Part shown: positions 28,980 to 38,813 of the stretch, one piece after another
Layout of the letters: each line of letters opens with the position of its first letter
How positions within the stretch are numbered: the stretch's first letter is position 1
Source: Aureimonas jatrophae
Lineage (GTDB): Bacteria; Pseudomonadota; Alphaproteobacteria; Rhizobiales; Rhizobiaceae
Direction of reading: 5' to 3'
Assembly (NCBI RefSeq): GCF_900104035.1
Contig: NZ_FNIT01000001.1
Coordinates: forward strand, 807,262 to 871,261
DNA: 64,000 nt
Notes under the pieces: model-generated
What the model was told of the DNA's origin: nothing
What the model saw: the letters and a program-made list of their open reading frames with translations, nothing else
The model's database searches: none
Made by a program: the position numbers and the translations under genes

Positions 28980-29929
28980 GCGGCCACCGCTTCGGCGCGC
29001 GGCCGGACCGCACGGCCGGCCAGCGAGGCCGACACGCGCGGAGCCGGCAGGACGGGCTCGGTCACGAGGTTGCGCAACGAGGCGCGGATATGGTCGACAA
29101 GCGCGGCCGCCGCCGGCGAGCCGGCGTTGCGCCCCAGCATCACCGCGATCTGCGCGTCCGACAGCGCCGGAAACCCGTCCGCCTCGCCGAGCACCCGCAT
29201 GCCGGGGCGTAGCGCGCATTCCGGCAGGACGCTGACGGCCAGGCCGGCGAGCACCGCCGAAGTCACGATCTGCGCCGACCAGGACGTGAACAGGATGCGG
29301 TGCGGCCGGCCGATCCGGTTCAGCGCCGCGATGCCCTCCTGGCGCCAGGCGCAGTCCGCGCGGCCGATGGCGAGCGGCAGCACCGGCTCCTCGTGCGTGG
29401 AATGGGCGGCGGAGGTCACGAAGTGCAGTGGCTCGGTGCGCACGATCTCCGACCAGGCGTTGGTGCGGGTCGGGCAGACGAGCGCGACGTCGAGGTGCCC
29501 CTTCTCGACATGCTCGATCAGGCTCGTCGTCGTCTCGCAGGCGATCTGCAGCTCGACGCGCGGGTTGGAGCGCACGAAGCGCGCCATGATCTCGGGCAGG
29601 AACCGCTCGGCATAGTCGTCCGGCAGGCCGATGCGCACGTGGCCCTCGATCGTCTCCTCGTCGAAGGCCGACAGCGTCTCCTGGCTGAGAACCAGCATGC
29701 GGCGGGCATAGCCCAGAAGCCGTGCGCCCGCATCGGTCAGCTTCACCTGCCGCCCCGAGCGCTCGAAGAGCTCCGTTCCCAGACGCTCCTCCAGGCGGCG
29801 GACCTGCATGGACACGGCCGACTGCGTCTTGAACACCTCCTCCGCCGCGCGGGTGAAGGAACCGGCGTCCACGATCGCCACGAAGGTGCGGAGCTGGTCG
29901 AGATCGAGAGGGGTCGCCATGGCGTTCAT
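28973..29929 (-). CDS. LysR-family transcriptional regulator
   Basis: This 318-residue regulator has the LysR winged helix near residues 8-66 ([20 protein letters not shown], then [20 protein letters not shown]) and a periplasmic-binding-protein-like effector domain. Two Mets, at 29929 and 29920, could start it. It diverges from a DUF1127 gene, an arrangement frequent in rhizobia, and the gap holds a perfect palindromic pair, CAGACCA/TGGTCTG. It overlaps xseA at its 3' end, so it may drive read-through into that gene. Confidence 0.92.
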   Translation of the reverse strand: MNAMATPLDLDQLRTFVAIVDAGSFTRAAEEVFKTQSAVSMQVRRLEERLGTELFERSGRQVKLTDAGARLLGYARRMLVLSQETLSAFDEETIEGHVRIGLPDDYAERFLPEIMARFVRSNPRVELQIACETTTSLIEHVEKGHLDVALVCPTRTNAWSEIVRTEPLHFVTSAAHSTHEEPVLPLAIGRADCAWRQEGIAALNRIGRPHRILFTSWSAQIVTSAVLAGLAVSVLPECALRPGMRVLGEADGFPALSDAQIAVMLGRNAGSPAAAALVDHIRASLRNLVTEPVLPAPRVSASLAGRAVRPRAEAVAAW

Positions 29930-29947
29930 CCATCACGGTATCTGATG

Positions 29948-29975
29948 CAGACCATTCCAAACATTCGTTGGTCTG
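29948..29975. promoter_or_regulatory. Candidate LysR operator, perfect 7-bp inverted repeat CAGACCA-N14-TGGTCTG
   Basis: The arms at 29948-29954 and 29969-29975 are exact inverted copies. The site starts 19 bases upstream of the LysR start codon and lies about 140 bases upstream of the DUF1127 gene, so it suits autoregulation with activation of the divergent gene. Confidence 0.6.
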
Positions 29976-30114
29976 ATCCGTCAAGCGGTTCTATCTCATT
30001 CTCAGCCCGACCGATGCGGCGTTCTTTTCCACCTCCCGGAACTCCCGTCCGGGCGGCCCGGCGAAGCTCTGTCCGAACGGTCCCGTTACCCCCCGGCCCA
30101 AGGAGATCCAGGCC

Positions 30115-30396
30115 ATGTCGCTCGTCTCGCCCGCTTCCGAACTGTCGCTGTCCGCGCTCCTGCGCGCACCCGCCACCCTCGTCCAGGTCGCCCGCGCCAT
30201 GGTGCGCACGCTCGTGAACCGACGCGCCGCCTATCGCGTCTCGGAACTGCCGGACTACCTCCTGACCGACATCGGCCTGAAGCGCGACGACGTTCATGCC
30301 GCGATGAACGCCGACTGGCGCGAGGATCCGACCCTCCGGATGGCGATCAGCGCCCAGAAGCGCCGGGCGCCGGTGCGGTCCGTCCGCCGGCCCTGA
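30115..30396 (+). CDS. DUF1127 domain protein
   Basis: This 93-residue basic protein carries the DUF1127 core YRVSELPDYLLTDIGLKRDDV at about residues 43-63, preceded by an amphipathic N-terminal stretch. Small DUF1127 proteins in alphaproteobacteria affect RNA turnover, phosphate or stress phenotypes, and some bind RNA. AAGGAG upstream of the ATG gives a strong start. It is a single-gene unit: a divergent LysR gene sits upstream and a strong bidirectional terminator downstream. Confidence 0.88.
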   Translation: MSLVSPASELSLSALLRAPATLVQVARAMVRTLVNRRAAYRVSELPDYLLTDIGLKRDDVHAAMNADWREDPTLRMAISAQKRRAPVRSVRRP

Positions 30397-30415
30397 GGCC
30401 GCTGCACGCGACACG

Positions 30416-30454
30416 AAAAAGGCCCGCGCCGGCAGTCCCGGCGCGGGCCTTTTT
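30416..30454. terminator. Strong bidirectional intrinsic terminator
   Basis: A perfect 12-bp stem, GGCCCGCGCCGG/CCGGCGCGGGCC, with a 5-base loop is preceded by five A and followed by five T. It serves the DUF1127 gene on the plus strand and the CorC-type gene on the minus strand. Confidence 0.93.
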
Positions 30455-30472
30455 GCATGGAGACGGCTGCCG

Positions 30473-31789
30473 TCAGGCGTCTTCGGATACGGTCTCGGCC
30501 GCCTGCGTGTCGGTGTAGGTCGCCAGCACCTTGTCGATGCGCCGGCCGTCGAGGTCCACGACCTCGAAGCGCCAATGGCCGTAGCGGATCGCCTCGCCGG
30601 CCTCGGGGATGTGGCCGAACTGATCGAGGATGAAGCCCGCGAGCGTCTCGTAGTCGCGCTCCTCGGGCAGGTTGGCGTTGCCGAGCGCGCGCTCGACGTC
30701 GTCGATCGGCATGCCGCCGTCGATCAGGAACGAGCCGTCCTCGCGCTTGACCACCGCGTATTCGTCGTCCGATCCCTCGGGCAGGGCGCCCGAGATCGCG
30801 GCGAGGATGTCGGTCGGCGTCACGAGGCCCTCGAACGAGCCGTACTCGTCGAGCACGATCGCCATGTGGATGTTGGCGGTGCGGAAGCGCTCCAGGAGCT
30901 TGAGCACCGGCATGGTCTCGTTGACGTAGAGCGGCTCGCGCACGGCGGCGCGGATGTCGACCGAGCCCGTGCGCCGGTACTGGTCGAGAAGCTCCTTGGC
31001 CTGCACGACGCCCACGAGGTCGTCGATGTCCTCGTTGGCGACGGGAAAGCGCGAATGGCCGCTCGAATGGATCTCGTCGAGGATCGCGATCGGGTCGTCG
31101 GCGAGCGACACCCAGGACACGTCGGGGCGCGGTACCATGATGGAGCGGGCGTTGCGGTCGGCGATGCGCAGGACGCCTTCCAGCATCTCGCGCTCCTTCT
31201 CCTCGAAGACGCCCGACTCGGTGCCCTCGGCGATCATCGCCTTGACCTCCTCCTCGGTCACCGAGTTCTCGGTCGTGGCGTTGGCGCCGACCAGCTTGCC
31301 GACGGCCTCGGTGGACACTCGCAGGAACCAGACGATCGGCGCGCCGATCATCGACAGGAAGCGCATGAACGGCGCGACGAAGCAGGCGATGCCCTCGGGA
31401 TGGGCCAGGGCGAAGCGCTTGGGAACGAGCTCGCCCAGGATCAGCGAGAAGTAGGTGATCAGAACGACCACCAGCGCGAAGGCGGCGGTCTCGGCCGAGG
31501 CCGCGGGAACGCCCAGGGACTGGAGAAGCGAGGCGACCGGCGCGGAGAAGACCGAGCCGCCGTAGGCACCCGCGAAGATGCCGACGAGTGTGATGCCGAC
31601 CTGGACCGTGGACAGGAAGCCGGTGGGATCCTCCACCAGCTTCAGGGCGGCGTTCGCCCCTCTCCGCCCGTTCTGCGCCATCTGCTGGAGCCGGATACGG
31701 CGGGACGACACCACCGCCAATTCCGACATTGCAAAGAACCCGTTCAGAAGAATCAGGAAAACGACGATCAGAAGGTTGAAGATCAGCAT
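30473..31789 (-). CDS. CorC/HlyC (CNNM-type) hemolysin-family protein
   Basis: This 438-residue protein has the DUF21 membrane domain (four segments within residues 1-160, with STVQVGITLVGIFAGAYGG and LILGELVPKRFAL), two CBS domains at about 215-335 and a C-terminal CorC_HlyC transporter-associated domain from about 355. Proteins of this layout move magnesium or cobalt or modulate such transport; direct hemolytic activity is not implied. It ends 23 bases before the shared terminator on its own strand. Confidence 0.92.
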   Translation of the reverse strand: MLIFNLLIVVFLILLNGFFAMSELAVVSSRRIRLQQMAQNGRRGANAALKLVEDPTGFLSTVQVGITLVGIFAGAYGGSVFSAPVASLLQSLGVPAASAETAAFALVVVLITYFSLILGELVPKRFALAHPEGIACFVAPFMRFLSMIGAPIVWFLRVSTEAVGKLVGANATTENSVTEEEVKAMIAEGTESGVFEEKEREMLEGVLRIADRNARSIMVPRPDVSWVSLADDPIAILDEIHSSGHSRFPVANEDIDDLVGVVQAKELLDQYRRTGSVDIRAAVREPLYVNETMPVLKLLERFRTANIHMAIVLDEYGSFEGLVTPTDILAAISGALPEGSDDEYAVVKREDGSFLIDGGMPIDDVERALGNANLPEERDYETLAGFILDQFGHIPEAGEAIRYGHWRFEVVDLDGRRIDKVLATYTDTQAAETVSEDA

Positions 31790-31912
31790 CCGGTGTCCGT
31801 GGGAGCGCGTCGGGCCCCCTGTTTCATCCGGCCGCAGTATAGGGTCTGGCTTGCCTTCACTCCATGGGGCAGGCCGCGAAACTTTCGTTGACCGGACGCG
31901 CGCCGGTTTTCA

Positions 31913-32695
31913 TCAAGACTTGGATGACTTCTCGAAGCGCGAAAAGAGAGCCATCATGTCTCTGACCGCTTCGGCCTGCGCGGCCTGCGCATCCGACATC
32001 ATGTCCCAGAACGAGGGGGGCGCTGCGCCCGCGCGCGGCGGCGACGACGCCGAACGCTTCGGGGCGGGCGCGGGCTGGAACAGGCTCGCGAACATGGCGA
32101 AGGGATCGGCGGCCGGCGGTGCGGCGCCCGCGGCGCCCGGCCAGCTCATCCAGGGAAGGCCGAGGCGCATCGCATCGGCGAAGAACGGCATGGACCCGGC
32201 GCCGGCGGTGCTTCCCGAGGGCCGGTTGAAGGCTTCCACCGCCGCCGCCGAGCGCTTCAGGGCCTCGGCCAGCGCCTGTCCCGCGTTGTCGGTCGGATAG
32301 TGGCGGCCCGCCATGCCGAGCATCGACTGGATCGTCAGTGCGCCGAGCGCGGGCATCATGGTCTGGATGACGTCCGGCGTCTGGCCGGTCAGGGCCGAGG
32401 CGCGCCGCGCCACCGCGTCGGACAGTTCCGGGCCGAACAGGGCATCCAGGAGACGCCGGCCGTCCGCCATGGACGGCACGGCACCGGTGCCCGGCACAAA
32501 GGCCTCAGCCGCCTGCGTGACGTCGGCCCAAGCCGCCGGATCGCCCATCGCCCGCCGAAGGCCCAGCATGAAGGCGGGCACCAGCGCGTCGGTCGTGGCG
32601 CGCATCTCCTCCTGGCTCAGCCGGAAGCGCTCTGCCAGGCGATCGGTCGCCTGTCCCGCGTCGGCCGCGCTCAGCCAGTCGAAGAAGTCGGGCAT
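31913..32695 (-). CDS. DUF937 domain protein
   Basis: This 260-residue protein contains DUF937 over about residues 1-125: MPDFFDWLSAADAGQATDRLA, then repeated-looking segments around LVPAFMLGLRRAM and MMPALGALTIQSMLGMAG. The C-terminal half is Ala/Pro-rich and probably disordered, ending in a short helix (SFWDMMSDAQAAQAEAVRDM). DUF937 proteins are widespread and of unknown function. I chose the start at 32695, where GAAAGG lies upstream. It lies 99 bases after gshA on the same strand. Confidence 0.75.
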   Translation of the reverse strand: MPDFFDWLSAADAGQATDRLAERFRLSQEEMRATTDALVPAFMLGLRRAMGDPAAWADVTQAAEAFVPGTGAVPSMADGRRLLDALFGPELSDAVARRASALTGQTPDVIQTMMPALGALTIQSMLGMAGRHYPTDNAGQALAEALKRSAAAVEAFNRPSGSTAGAGSMPFFADAMRLGLPWMSWPGAAGAAPPAADPFAMFASLFQPAPAPKRSASSPPRAGAAPPSFWDMMSDAQAAQAEAVRDMMALFSRFEKSSKS

Positions 32696-32794
32696 GGTGT
32701 CGAAGCCTTTCGGTGCGTGGAAAGGCCGAGTGTGGGGCCAACCGTGGTCCGCTGCCAAGGGCATGGCGGCCCACAAGCGGGCGGGACGGCGGGA

Positions 32795-34168
32795 TCAGTA
32801 GGTCAGGTGGCGGAAAAGCGGCTCCATGCGCCGCTCCCAGGGTCCCTCGAACCGGCGCAGGAGCTCCTGCGCGGGCGTCGTTCCGCGCGCGGCCGTGTCC
32901 TCGAGCGGGGCCAGGAAGATCGTCTCGTCGAGACCGTCGCTGTTGAGCCGGTTGCGCCGCTCGAGGCCGCCCCGCGAGATCCCCAGCGCCTTGCGGGCGA
33001 GTTGGAGCGCCGTGCCGCCGCGGAACGGCGCGTCGAGACCCCGTTCGGGAACCGCCGCGCGCAGCGCCGCCACCTCCTCGAAGCCCCAGTCCCGCGTCAT
33101 CGCCTCTGCTTCGGCCAGCGCATCCTCGTCGTAGAGAAGGCCGACCCAGAAGGCGGGCAGGGCGCAGATATCGCGCCACGGACCGCCGTCGGCGCCGCGC
33201 ATCTCCAAGAAGCGCTTGAGGCGCACGTCCGGGAAGAGGGTGGAGAGATGGTTGGTCCAGTCGCCGAGCGTCGGCTCGGAATGCGGGAAGCGCCCCTGGC
33301 CCGCGCCGTCCAGGAACTGGCGGAAGGTGATGTCGGTGCAGTCGTGATAGCGCCCCTCGCGCGTCACGAAGTACATCGGCACGTCCAGCGCCCAGTCCAC
33401 GTAGTCGCGGTAGCCGAAGCCCGGCTCGAAGGCGGCCGGCAGGAGGCCCGAGCGCCGGTTGTCGACGTCGCGCCACACGCCGCAGCGCCAGGACTGCTCG
33501 CCGTTCGGGGCGCCGTCCGTGAAGGGCGAGTTGGCGAACAGCGCCGAGGCCACGGGCTGCAGGCGCAGCGACACCGCCATCTTGCGCGCCATGTCGCGCT
33601 CCGAGGAGAAGTCGAGGTTCACCTGGATCGTGGTGGTGCGGAACATCATGTCGAGACCGCGCGTGCCGACGCGCGGCATGTAGCGCTCCATGATGGCGTA
33701 GCGGGACTTGGGCATGCGCGGCGTCTCGTCGAGGCGCCACAAGGGACTCGAGCCGAGGCCGAGAAAGTGCATGCCGAGCGGCTCGGCGACGCGTCGAGCC
33801 TGCGCGAGATGACGATTCGACTCCGCGCAGGTCTGGTGGATGGTTTCCAAAGGGGCGCCCGACAGCTCGAACTGTCCGCCCGGCTCCAGCGAGATCGCAC
33901 CCTCTCCGTCGCCTCCGGCCAGACCGATGATGCGTCCCTCGTCGAGGATCGGCTCCCAGCCGGTCTCGGCTCCCATGCCCTCCAGAAGCGCCCGGATGCC
34001 GGTCTCGCCCTCGTAGGGCACGGGCGACAGGTCGGCGGGGCGGAACGGAAACTTCTCGTGCTCGGTGCCGATCCGGAACTCGGCGGGCGGACGCTCGCCC
34101 GAGCGGATGTGGTCGACGAGCTCGTCGATCGCTTGGATGGGCGTCAGGTCGCTGGTGTCGCGCGCCAT
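32795..34168 (-). CDS. Glutamate-cysteine ligase
   Basis: This 457-residue enzyme performs the first, ATP-dependent step of glutathione synthesis, joining glutamate and cysteine. It is of the plant/alphaproteobacterial GCS2 type: IGTEHEKFPF near residue 33, GGDGEGAISLEPGGQFELSG near 85, and the central DMMFRTTTIQVNLDFSSE are the characteristic stretches. Length matches that class rather than the enterobacterial enzyme. rsmE lies upstream on the same strand with a gap of about 130 bases, a pairing common in rhizobia. Confidence 0.95.
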   Translation of the reverse strand: MARDTSDLTPIQAIDELVDHIRSGERPPAEFRIGTEHEKFPFRPADLSPVPYEGETGIRALLEGMGAETGWEPILDEGRIIGLAGGDGEGAISLEPGGQFELSGAPLETIHQTCAESNRHLAQARRVAEPLGMHFLGLGSSPLWRLDETPRMPKSRYAIMERYMPRVGTRGLDMMFRTTTIQVNLDFSSERDMARKMAVSLRLQPVASALFANSPFTDGAPNGEQSWRCGVWRDVDNRRSGLLPAAFEPGFGYRDYVDWALDVPMYFVTREGRYHDCTDITFRQFLDGAGQGRFPHSEPTLGDWTNHLSTLFPDVRLKRFLEMRGADGGPWRDICALPAFWVGLLYDEDALAEAEAMTRDWGFEEVAALRAAVPERGLDAPFRGGTALQLARKALGISRGGLERRNRLNSDGLDETIFLAPLEDTAARGTTPAQELLRRFEGPWERRMEPLFRHLTY

Positions 34169-34296
34169 GGGAAGCTCCGGCCGGAAGAACTGTCGAGGTC
34201 AGCGCCGGCGGAGCCGGACGGCGGAAAGGGTGTCTGCGGCGATTCCGGCCCTGGCGCAAGGGCGGAGCCGGCGAACGGTGCGGTCGCGCATGGGGA

Positions 34297-35043
34297 TCAG
34301 CCCGTCCGCCAGTCGCCGGCCGCCGCCTGTACCACCGCAAGGGCGGCCACCGCCGCCGTATCGGCTCGCAGGATGCGGGGCCCGAGCGAGATGGCGCGCG
34401 CGAAGGGAAGAGCGAGCAGAAGGGTGCGCTCGGGCTCGGAGAACCCGCCCTCCGGCCCGATCAGGAGCGCGAGCGGCCGGCCGGCCAGGGGCGACAGAGC
34501 CGCGAGGGGCGATGCGCTCTCCGCCCGCTCGTCGCAGAACAGGAGCGTGCGTCCCGCGTCCCAGCCGCCCAGCACCGCGTCGAGGCGCCGCATCTCGCGG
34601 CATTCCGGCACATGAAGGACGCCGCACTGCTCGGCGGCCTCGATCGCGTTGGCGCGCGCGCGCTCGGCGTTGAAGCGGGGAGCCTGCGTGTGCTGGGTCT
34701 GGACCGGCTGGAGGATGCCCGCGCCCATCTCCACGGCCTTCTGGACGGTGTAGTCGAGCCGCGCCGACTTCAGGGGAGCGAAGAGGTAGACGAGGTCGGG
34801 GGCGGGCGGCTGCGGGCGCGTTTGCGCCTCGACCGCGATGCGGACCCGCCGCTTGCCCTCGCGGCGCAGCCGGGCCTGCCACTCCCCCGCGCGGCCGTTG
34901 AACACGAGGATCAGAGCCTCGTCCTCCAGACGCAGGACGTTCAAGAGGTAGTTGGTCTGGCCCGCGTCCGCCTCGATCTCGGTCCCGGCGGCCAGGTCCG
35001 CCTCGAGGAAGAGGCGCGTTCCCCTGAATTCGTAGTCGGGCAT
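34297..35043 (-). CDS. 16S rRNA (uracil-1498-N3)-methyltransferase RsmE
   Basis: This 248-residue protein is a SPOUT-class methyltransferase. The N-terminal PUA-like region (about 1-70) precedes the trefoil-knot domain with [13 protein letters not shown] near residue 197 and the terminal [20 protein letters not shown], where the cofactor binds. It modifies U1498 of 16S rRNA in the assembled small subunit. I chose the ATG at 35043, which matches the family N-terminus; an upstream in-frame start at 35127 adds non-conserved residues. Confidence 0.94.
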   Translation of the reverse strand: MPDYEFRGTRLFLEADLAAGTEIEADAGQTNYLLNVLRLEDEALILVFNGRAGEWQARLRREGKRRVRIAVEAQTRPQPPAPDLVYLFAPLKSARLDYTVQKAVEMGAGILQPVQTQHTQAPRFNAERARANAIEAAEQCGVLHVPECREMRRLDAVLGGWDAGRTLLFCDERAESASPLAALSPLAGRPLALLIGPEGGFSEPERTLLLALPFARAISLGPRILRADTAAVAALAVVQAAAGDWRTG

Positions 35044-35224
35044 TTCGTCTCGCCACCTGCCGGGAAACCTTTGCGCGGCACTTCCCGTTGCGACCGCGAC
35101 CCGCGACGCGGCGCCTATCGGAGGCACCGCCCGCCTGACCGCTTTCTAGGGGCGGCGCGACCGCTTTCCAGGGAGCCGCGCTCCGGTGGTCGGGCGACGG
35201 GCACGAACACGGGAACCGAAGAGA

Positions 35225-36022
35225 ATGGATCTACGCATCAAGGGACGCACCGCCCTCATCACGGGCGCGTCGGGTGGCATGGGCTGGGCGGTCGCCAAGA
35301 TCCTGGCCGAGGAAGGCGTCCGCCTCGTGTTGACCGACAAGGACGTCAAGGGCATCGAGGAGGAGGTTCTGCAATTGGGCACCGAGGCCTTCGCGGTGGG
35401 CGCCGACATGACCGTGGGCGCGGAGGTGGACGCGGTGGTCCGCCAGGCCGCCGATCGCTTCGGGGCGGTCGACATCGTGGTCCATACGAGCGGCATCACG
35501 GGCGAAAAGGGCGACCCGCTCGAGATGCGCGACGAGGATTATCTCGAAGCCTACCAGAACGACTTCTTGTCGGCGGTGCGCGTGGCGCGCGCCACGATCC
35601 CGGCCATGAAGGCGCGCGGGTGGGGCCGCTTCGTCGCGGTGGTGTCCGAGAACGCCACCCAGCCCTACTGGGAGGAGGCGACCTACAACACCGCCAAGGC
35701 CGCGCTCTCGGTGTTCGTGAAGGGACTTTCCTACAAGGCGGCCGCGGACGGGGTCCTGTGCAACACGGTCTCGCCCGCCTTTATCGCGACCGACATGACC
35801 GACGAGATGATGCAGAAGCGCGCCAAGGAGAAGGGCGTCTCGTTCGAGGAGGCGATCGAAAGCTTCCTGGAGGAGGAGCGGCCCGGCATCGTCCAGAAGC
35901 GGCGCGGCGAGGCCGACGAGGTGGCCGCTGCCATTGCCCTCCTCGTCTCGGAGCGCGCCTCGTTCATCAACGGCGCCAACATCCGCGTCGACGGCGGCTC
36001 GGTGCAGGCCGTGCAGAACTAG
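35225..36022 (+). CDS. SDR-family oxidoreductase
   Basis: This 265-residue protein is a classical short-chain dehydrogenase. The nucleotide loop TGASGGMG is at residues 14-21, an Asp-containing TDKD follows the second strand (favouring NAD), and the active-site Ser, Tyr and Lys are near 140, 153 and 157 (YNTAKAAL). A long insertion with EEAIESFLEEERPG lies before the C-terminus, close to the substrate lid. The substrate is unknown. It diverges from rsmE and is followed by a hairpin. Confidence 0.9.
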   Translation: MDLRIKGRTALITGASGGMGWAVAKILAEEGVRLVLTDKDVKGIEEEVLQLGTEAFAVGADMTVGAEVDAVVRQAADRFGAVDIVVHTSGITGEKGDPLEMRDEDYLEAYQNDFLSAVRVARATIPAMKARGWGRFVAVVSENATQPYWEEATYNTAKAALSVFVKGLSYKAAADGVLCNTVSPAFIATDMTDEMMQKRAKEKGVSFEEAIESFLEEERPGIVQKRRGEADEVAAAIALLVSERASFINGANIRVDGGSVQAVQN

Positions 36023-36038
36023 TGCAGAAGACGTCTTC

Positions 36039-36073
36039 GTTCGCGGCTTCCGTAAGGGCCGCGAACGCTTTCT
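36039..36073 (+). terminator. Probable terminator of the SDR gene
   Basis: A 9-bp stem, GTTCGCGGC/GCCGCGAAC, with a 10-base loop ends at 36066 and is followed by a mixed GCTTTCT tract. It begins 17 bases after the SDR stop. Confidence 0.55.
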
Positions 36074-36132
36074 TGAGACACGCCATGCCAAGGATCGTCG
36101 CGTTAGTCGCTCGGTCCTGAAGGCATCCCACC

Positions 36133-37221
36133 ATGATTCCAGCGTCCTCGATTCCGGTCGCCGGTTCCCGGTCCGGCTTCCGTCTGGACTGGGGACTTCT
36201 GAAATACGGTCTGCGCCGCGATGCGCCGATCCATATGGTCGTACTTATGTTCGCGGCGGTTCTCTGGCCGTTCATCGGAGCCCACCCGATGGAGTGGTTG
36301 CTCACGCTGATCTCGCGCTTCACCAATTTTCTGCTTCTGTCGCTCGTGACCGCGATTGCCCTGCGGTTCTGTGTCTACGTCTCCCACCTGCGCCCCGCGA
36401 GCCCGATCCGTCAGCTCGTGGCGGATGCCGGCGAGGGCATGCGCGACGGGTTTCTGGAGCGGTGGCTGCCGTTGGCGCTGACCAGCGCGATCTTCATGGT
36501 CTGCTTCGCGCAGTTCAAGGCCAACATTCCCGAACTGACCGACGGCTTTCCGTGGGACGCAACTCTGGCCGCATGGGACCGGTCGCTTCACTTCGGTCGG
36601 CAGCCATGGGAATGGCTGCAGCCCCTGCTCGGATGGCCCGTCGTCACGTTCCTCATCAATCTGAACTACAACATGTGGTTCTTCTTCATGTGGGGCATGT
36701 TCTTCGTGTTTGCGGCTCAGGCGAGCGGTGCGACGGGACGCACCCGCTTTCTTCTCACCTTCTTTCTGACCTGGGCGATCGCCGGCAACCTCCTGGCCTT
36801 GACTCTATCTTCGGCGGGACCCTGCTACTACGCGCTCACCGTGGGAGGGGCTGACCCCTATGCGGGGCTGATGGCCTATCTGCGCCAGGCCGATACGGTG
36901 TTTCCGATCTGGGCGCTCGATGTACAGGACATTCTGTGGGCGCATTATCAAAGCGGCGACGCCGATCTCGGCATCTCGGCCATGCCCAGCCTCCACAACG
37001 CGATGGCTTTCCTGATGGTGCTGGCGTCCCGTGACCTCCACCCCCGCCTGCGTCCCTGGCTTGTCGCCCACATGGTGCTGGTGTTCGTTGGCTCGATTCA
37101 TCTCGGCTGGCACTATGCGCTGGACGCCTACGTCTCGTTCGCCGTGACCGGAGCGATCTGGCTCGCGGTCACGCCCTTCGCCCGGCGCTGGGACGCGCGC
37201 TTTGCGACCGCAGCCGTCTAG
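36133..37221 (+). CDS. PAP2-superfamily membrane phosphatase (inositolphosphotransferase-like)
   Basis: This 362-residue protein has about eight membrane segments and the PAP2 catalytic motifs near its end: SAMPSLHNAM around residue 285, with the nucleophile-positioning His, and HLGWHYALDAY around 322. The layout with the motifs in the C-terminal third resembles the Aur1/inositol phosphorylceramide synthase-like group more than simple phosphatidic acid phosphatases. It probably transfers or removes a lipid head-group phosphate at the outer face of the inner membrane. It stands alone between the SDR terminator and glcD. Confidence 0.85.
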   Translation: MIPASSIPVAGSRSGFRLDWGLLKYGLRRDAPIHMVVLMFAAVLWPFIGAHPMEWLLTLISRFTNFLLLSLVTAIALRFCVYVSHLRPASPIRQLVADAGEGMRDGFLERWLPLALTSAIFMVCFAQFKANIPELTDGFPWDATLAAWDRSLHFGRQPWEWLQPLLGWPVVTFLINLNYNMWFFFMWGMFFVFAAQASGATGRTRFLLTFFLTWAIAGNLLALTLSSAGPCYYALTVGGADPYAGLMAYLRQADTVFPIWALDVQDILWAHYQSGDADLGISAMPSLHNAMAFLMVLASRDLHPRLRPWLVAHMVLVFVGSIHLGWHYALDAYVSFAVTGAIWLAVTPFARRWDARFATAAV

Positions 37222-37307
37222 GCGCGGACGCGCCGAGACCATTTGCGGCTTCGCATCCGCCGGCATCCCGCGTTAGGATCGTTCCAAAAGATCCCGGGAG
37301 GTCGCCC

Positions 37308-38801
37308 ATGACCATCGCCATGCCCAAGCCCGATCCCGCGATTCTGGCGCGCCGCCATGAGATCGCCGAGGCCATGCGGCGCATCGTGCCGGGCGAGGGC
37401 GTGGTCGCCGAGCCGGTGGAGATGCGGGTCTTCGAGACCGACGCGCTCACCGCCTACCGCCAGATGCCGCTCTGCGTCGTTCTGCCGGAGACCGTGCCGC
37501 AGGTGCAGGCGATCCTGCGCTGGTGCCACGAGAACCGCGTGCCGGTCGTGCCGCGCGGCTCGGGCACCTCGCTGTCCGGCGGCTCGCTGCCGCTGGAGGA
37601 CGGCGTCCTCCTCGTCCTGTCGCGCTTCAACCGCATCCTGGAGATCGATCTCGACAACCGCTGCGTCGTCGCGCAGCCCGGCGTCACCAACCTCGGCATC
37701 ACGCGCGCGGTGGAGCACGCCGGCTTCTACTACGCGCCCGACCCGTCCTCGCAGATCGCCTGCTCGATCGGCGGCAACGTCGCGGAGAACTCGGGCGGCG
37801 TCCACTGCCTGAAATACGGCCTTACCGCCAACAACGTGTTGGGCGTCGAACTCGTCACGATGGAAGGCGAGGTGGTGCGCTTAGGGGGCAAGCACCTCGA
37901 TGCCGAGGGCTACGATCTTCTCGGCCTCGTCACCGGCTCGGAGGGGCTTCTTGGCGTCGTGACCGAGGTGACGGTCCGCGTCCTCCAGGCGCCCGAGACG
38001 GCGCGCGCCGTGCTGATCGGCTTTCCCACCAGCGAGCAGGCCGGTGCGTGCGTCGCCGCCATCATCGCCCGGGGCATCATTCCCGGCGGCATGGAGATGA
38101 TGGACCGTCCCGCGATCCATGCGGCGGAGGACTTCGTCCATGCCGGCTATCCCCGCGACGTCGAGGCGCTTCTGATCGTCGAGCTCGACGGGCCGGCGGT
38201 CGAGGTCGACCATCTCCTCGCCGAGGTCGAGGGCATCGCGTCCGCCAACGGTGCCACCACCGCGCGCGTCTCGCAGTCCGATGCCGAGCGTCTGAGCTTC
38301 TGGGCGGGGCGAAAGGCGGCCTTTCCGGCGGTCGGGCGCATCTCGCCCGACTATCTCTGCATGGACGGCACGATCCCGCGCCGCGAGCTGCCGCGTGTTC
38401 TCGCCGGCATGAAGGCGCTGTCGGAGCGCTACGGGCTCGCCGTCGCCAACGTCTTCCATGCGGGCGACGGCAACCTTCACCCACTGATCCTCTACGATGC
38501 CTCGAAGGACGGCGAGCTGCAGCGCGCCGAGGACTTCGGCGCCGACATCCTGCGCCTGTGCGTCGAGGTCGGCGGGGTGCTGACCGGCGAGCACGGGGTC
38601 GGCATCGAGAAGCGCGACCTCATGTCCGAGATGTTCGGCGAGGACGACCTTCGCCACCAGATCCGCGTGAAGTGCGCCTTCGACGATCGGCACCTCCTCA
38701 ACCCCGGCAAGGTGTTTCCCGTGCTGCACCGCTGCGCCGAGCTCGGCCGCCTCCACGTCCACAAGGGAAAGCTGCCCTTTCCCGAACTGCCGCGGTTCTG
38801 A
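37308..38801 (+). CDS. Glycolate oxidase subunit GlcD, FAD-binding
   Basis: This 497-residue flavoprotein oxidises glycolate to glyoxylate as the catalytic subunit of GlcDEF. The FAD-binding type 4 domain shows VVPRGSGTSLSGGSLPL near residue 78 and DPSSQIACSIGGNVAENSGG near 145; the C-terminal cap includes VFHAGDGNLHPLI, with the conserved His of the substrate site, and GVLTGEHGVGIEKRD. GGGAGG precedes the ATG. It opens the glcDEF operon. Confidence 0.94.
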   Translation: MTIAMPKPDPAILARRHEIAEAMRRIVPGEGVVAEPVEMRVFETDALTAYRQMPLCVVLPETVPQVQAILRWCHENRVPVVPRGSGTSLSGGSLPLEDGVLLVLSRFNRILEIDLDNRCVVAQPGVTNLGITRAVEHAGFYYAPDPSSQIACSIGGNVAENSGGVHCLKYGLTANNVLGVELVTMEGEVVRLGGKHLDAEGYDLLGLVTGSEGLLGVVTEVTVRVLQAPETARAVLIGFPTSEQAGACVAAIIARGIIPGGMEMMDRPAIHAAEDFVHAGYPRDVEALLIVELDGPAVEVDHLLAEVEGIASANGATTARVSQSDAERLSFWAGRKAAFPAVGRISPDYLCMDGTIPRRELPRVLAGMKALSERYGLAVANVFHAGDGNLHPLILYDASKDGELQRAEDFGADILRLCVEVGGVLTGEHGVGIEKRDLMSEMFGEDDLRHQIRVKCAFDDRHLLNPGKVFPVLHRCAELGRLHVHKGKLPFPELPRF

Positions 38802-38813
38802 CCGTTGAGCGCG

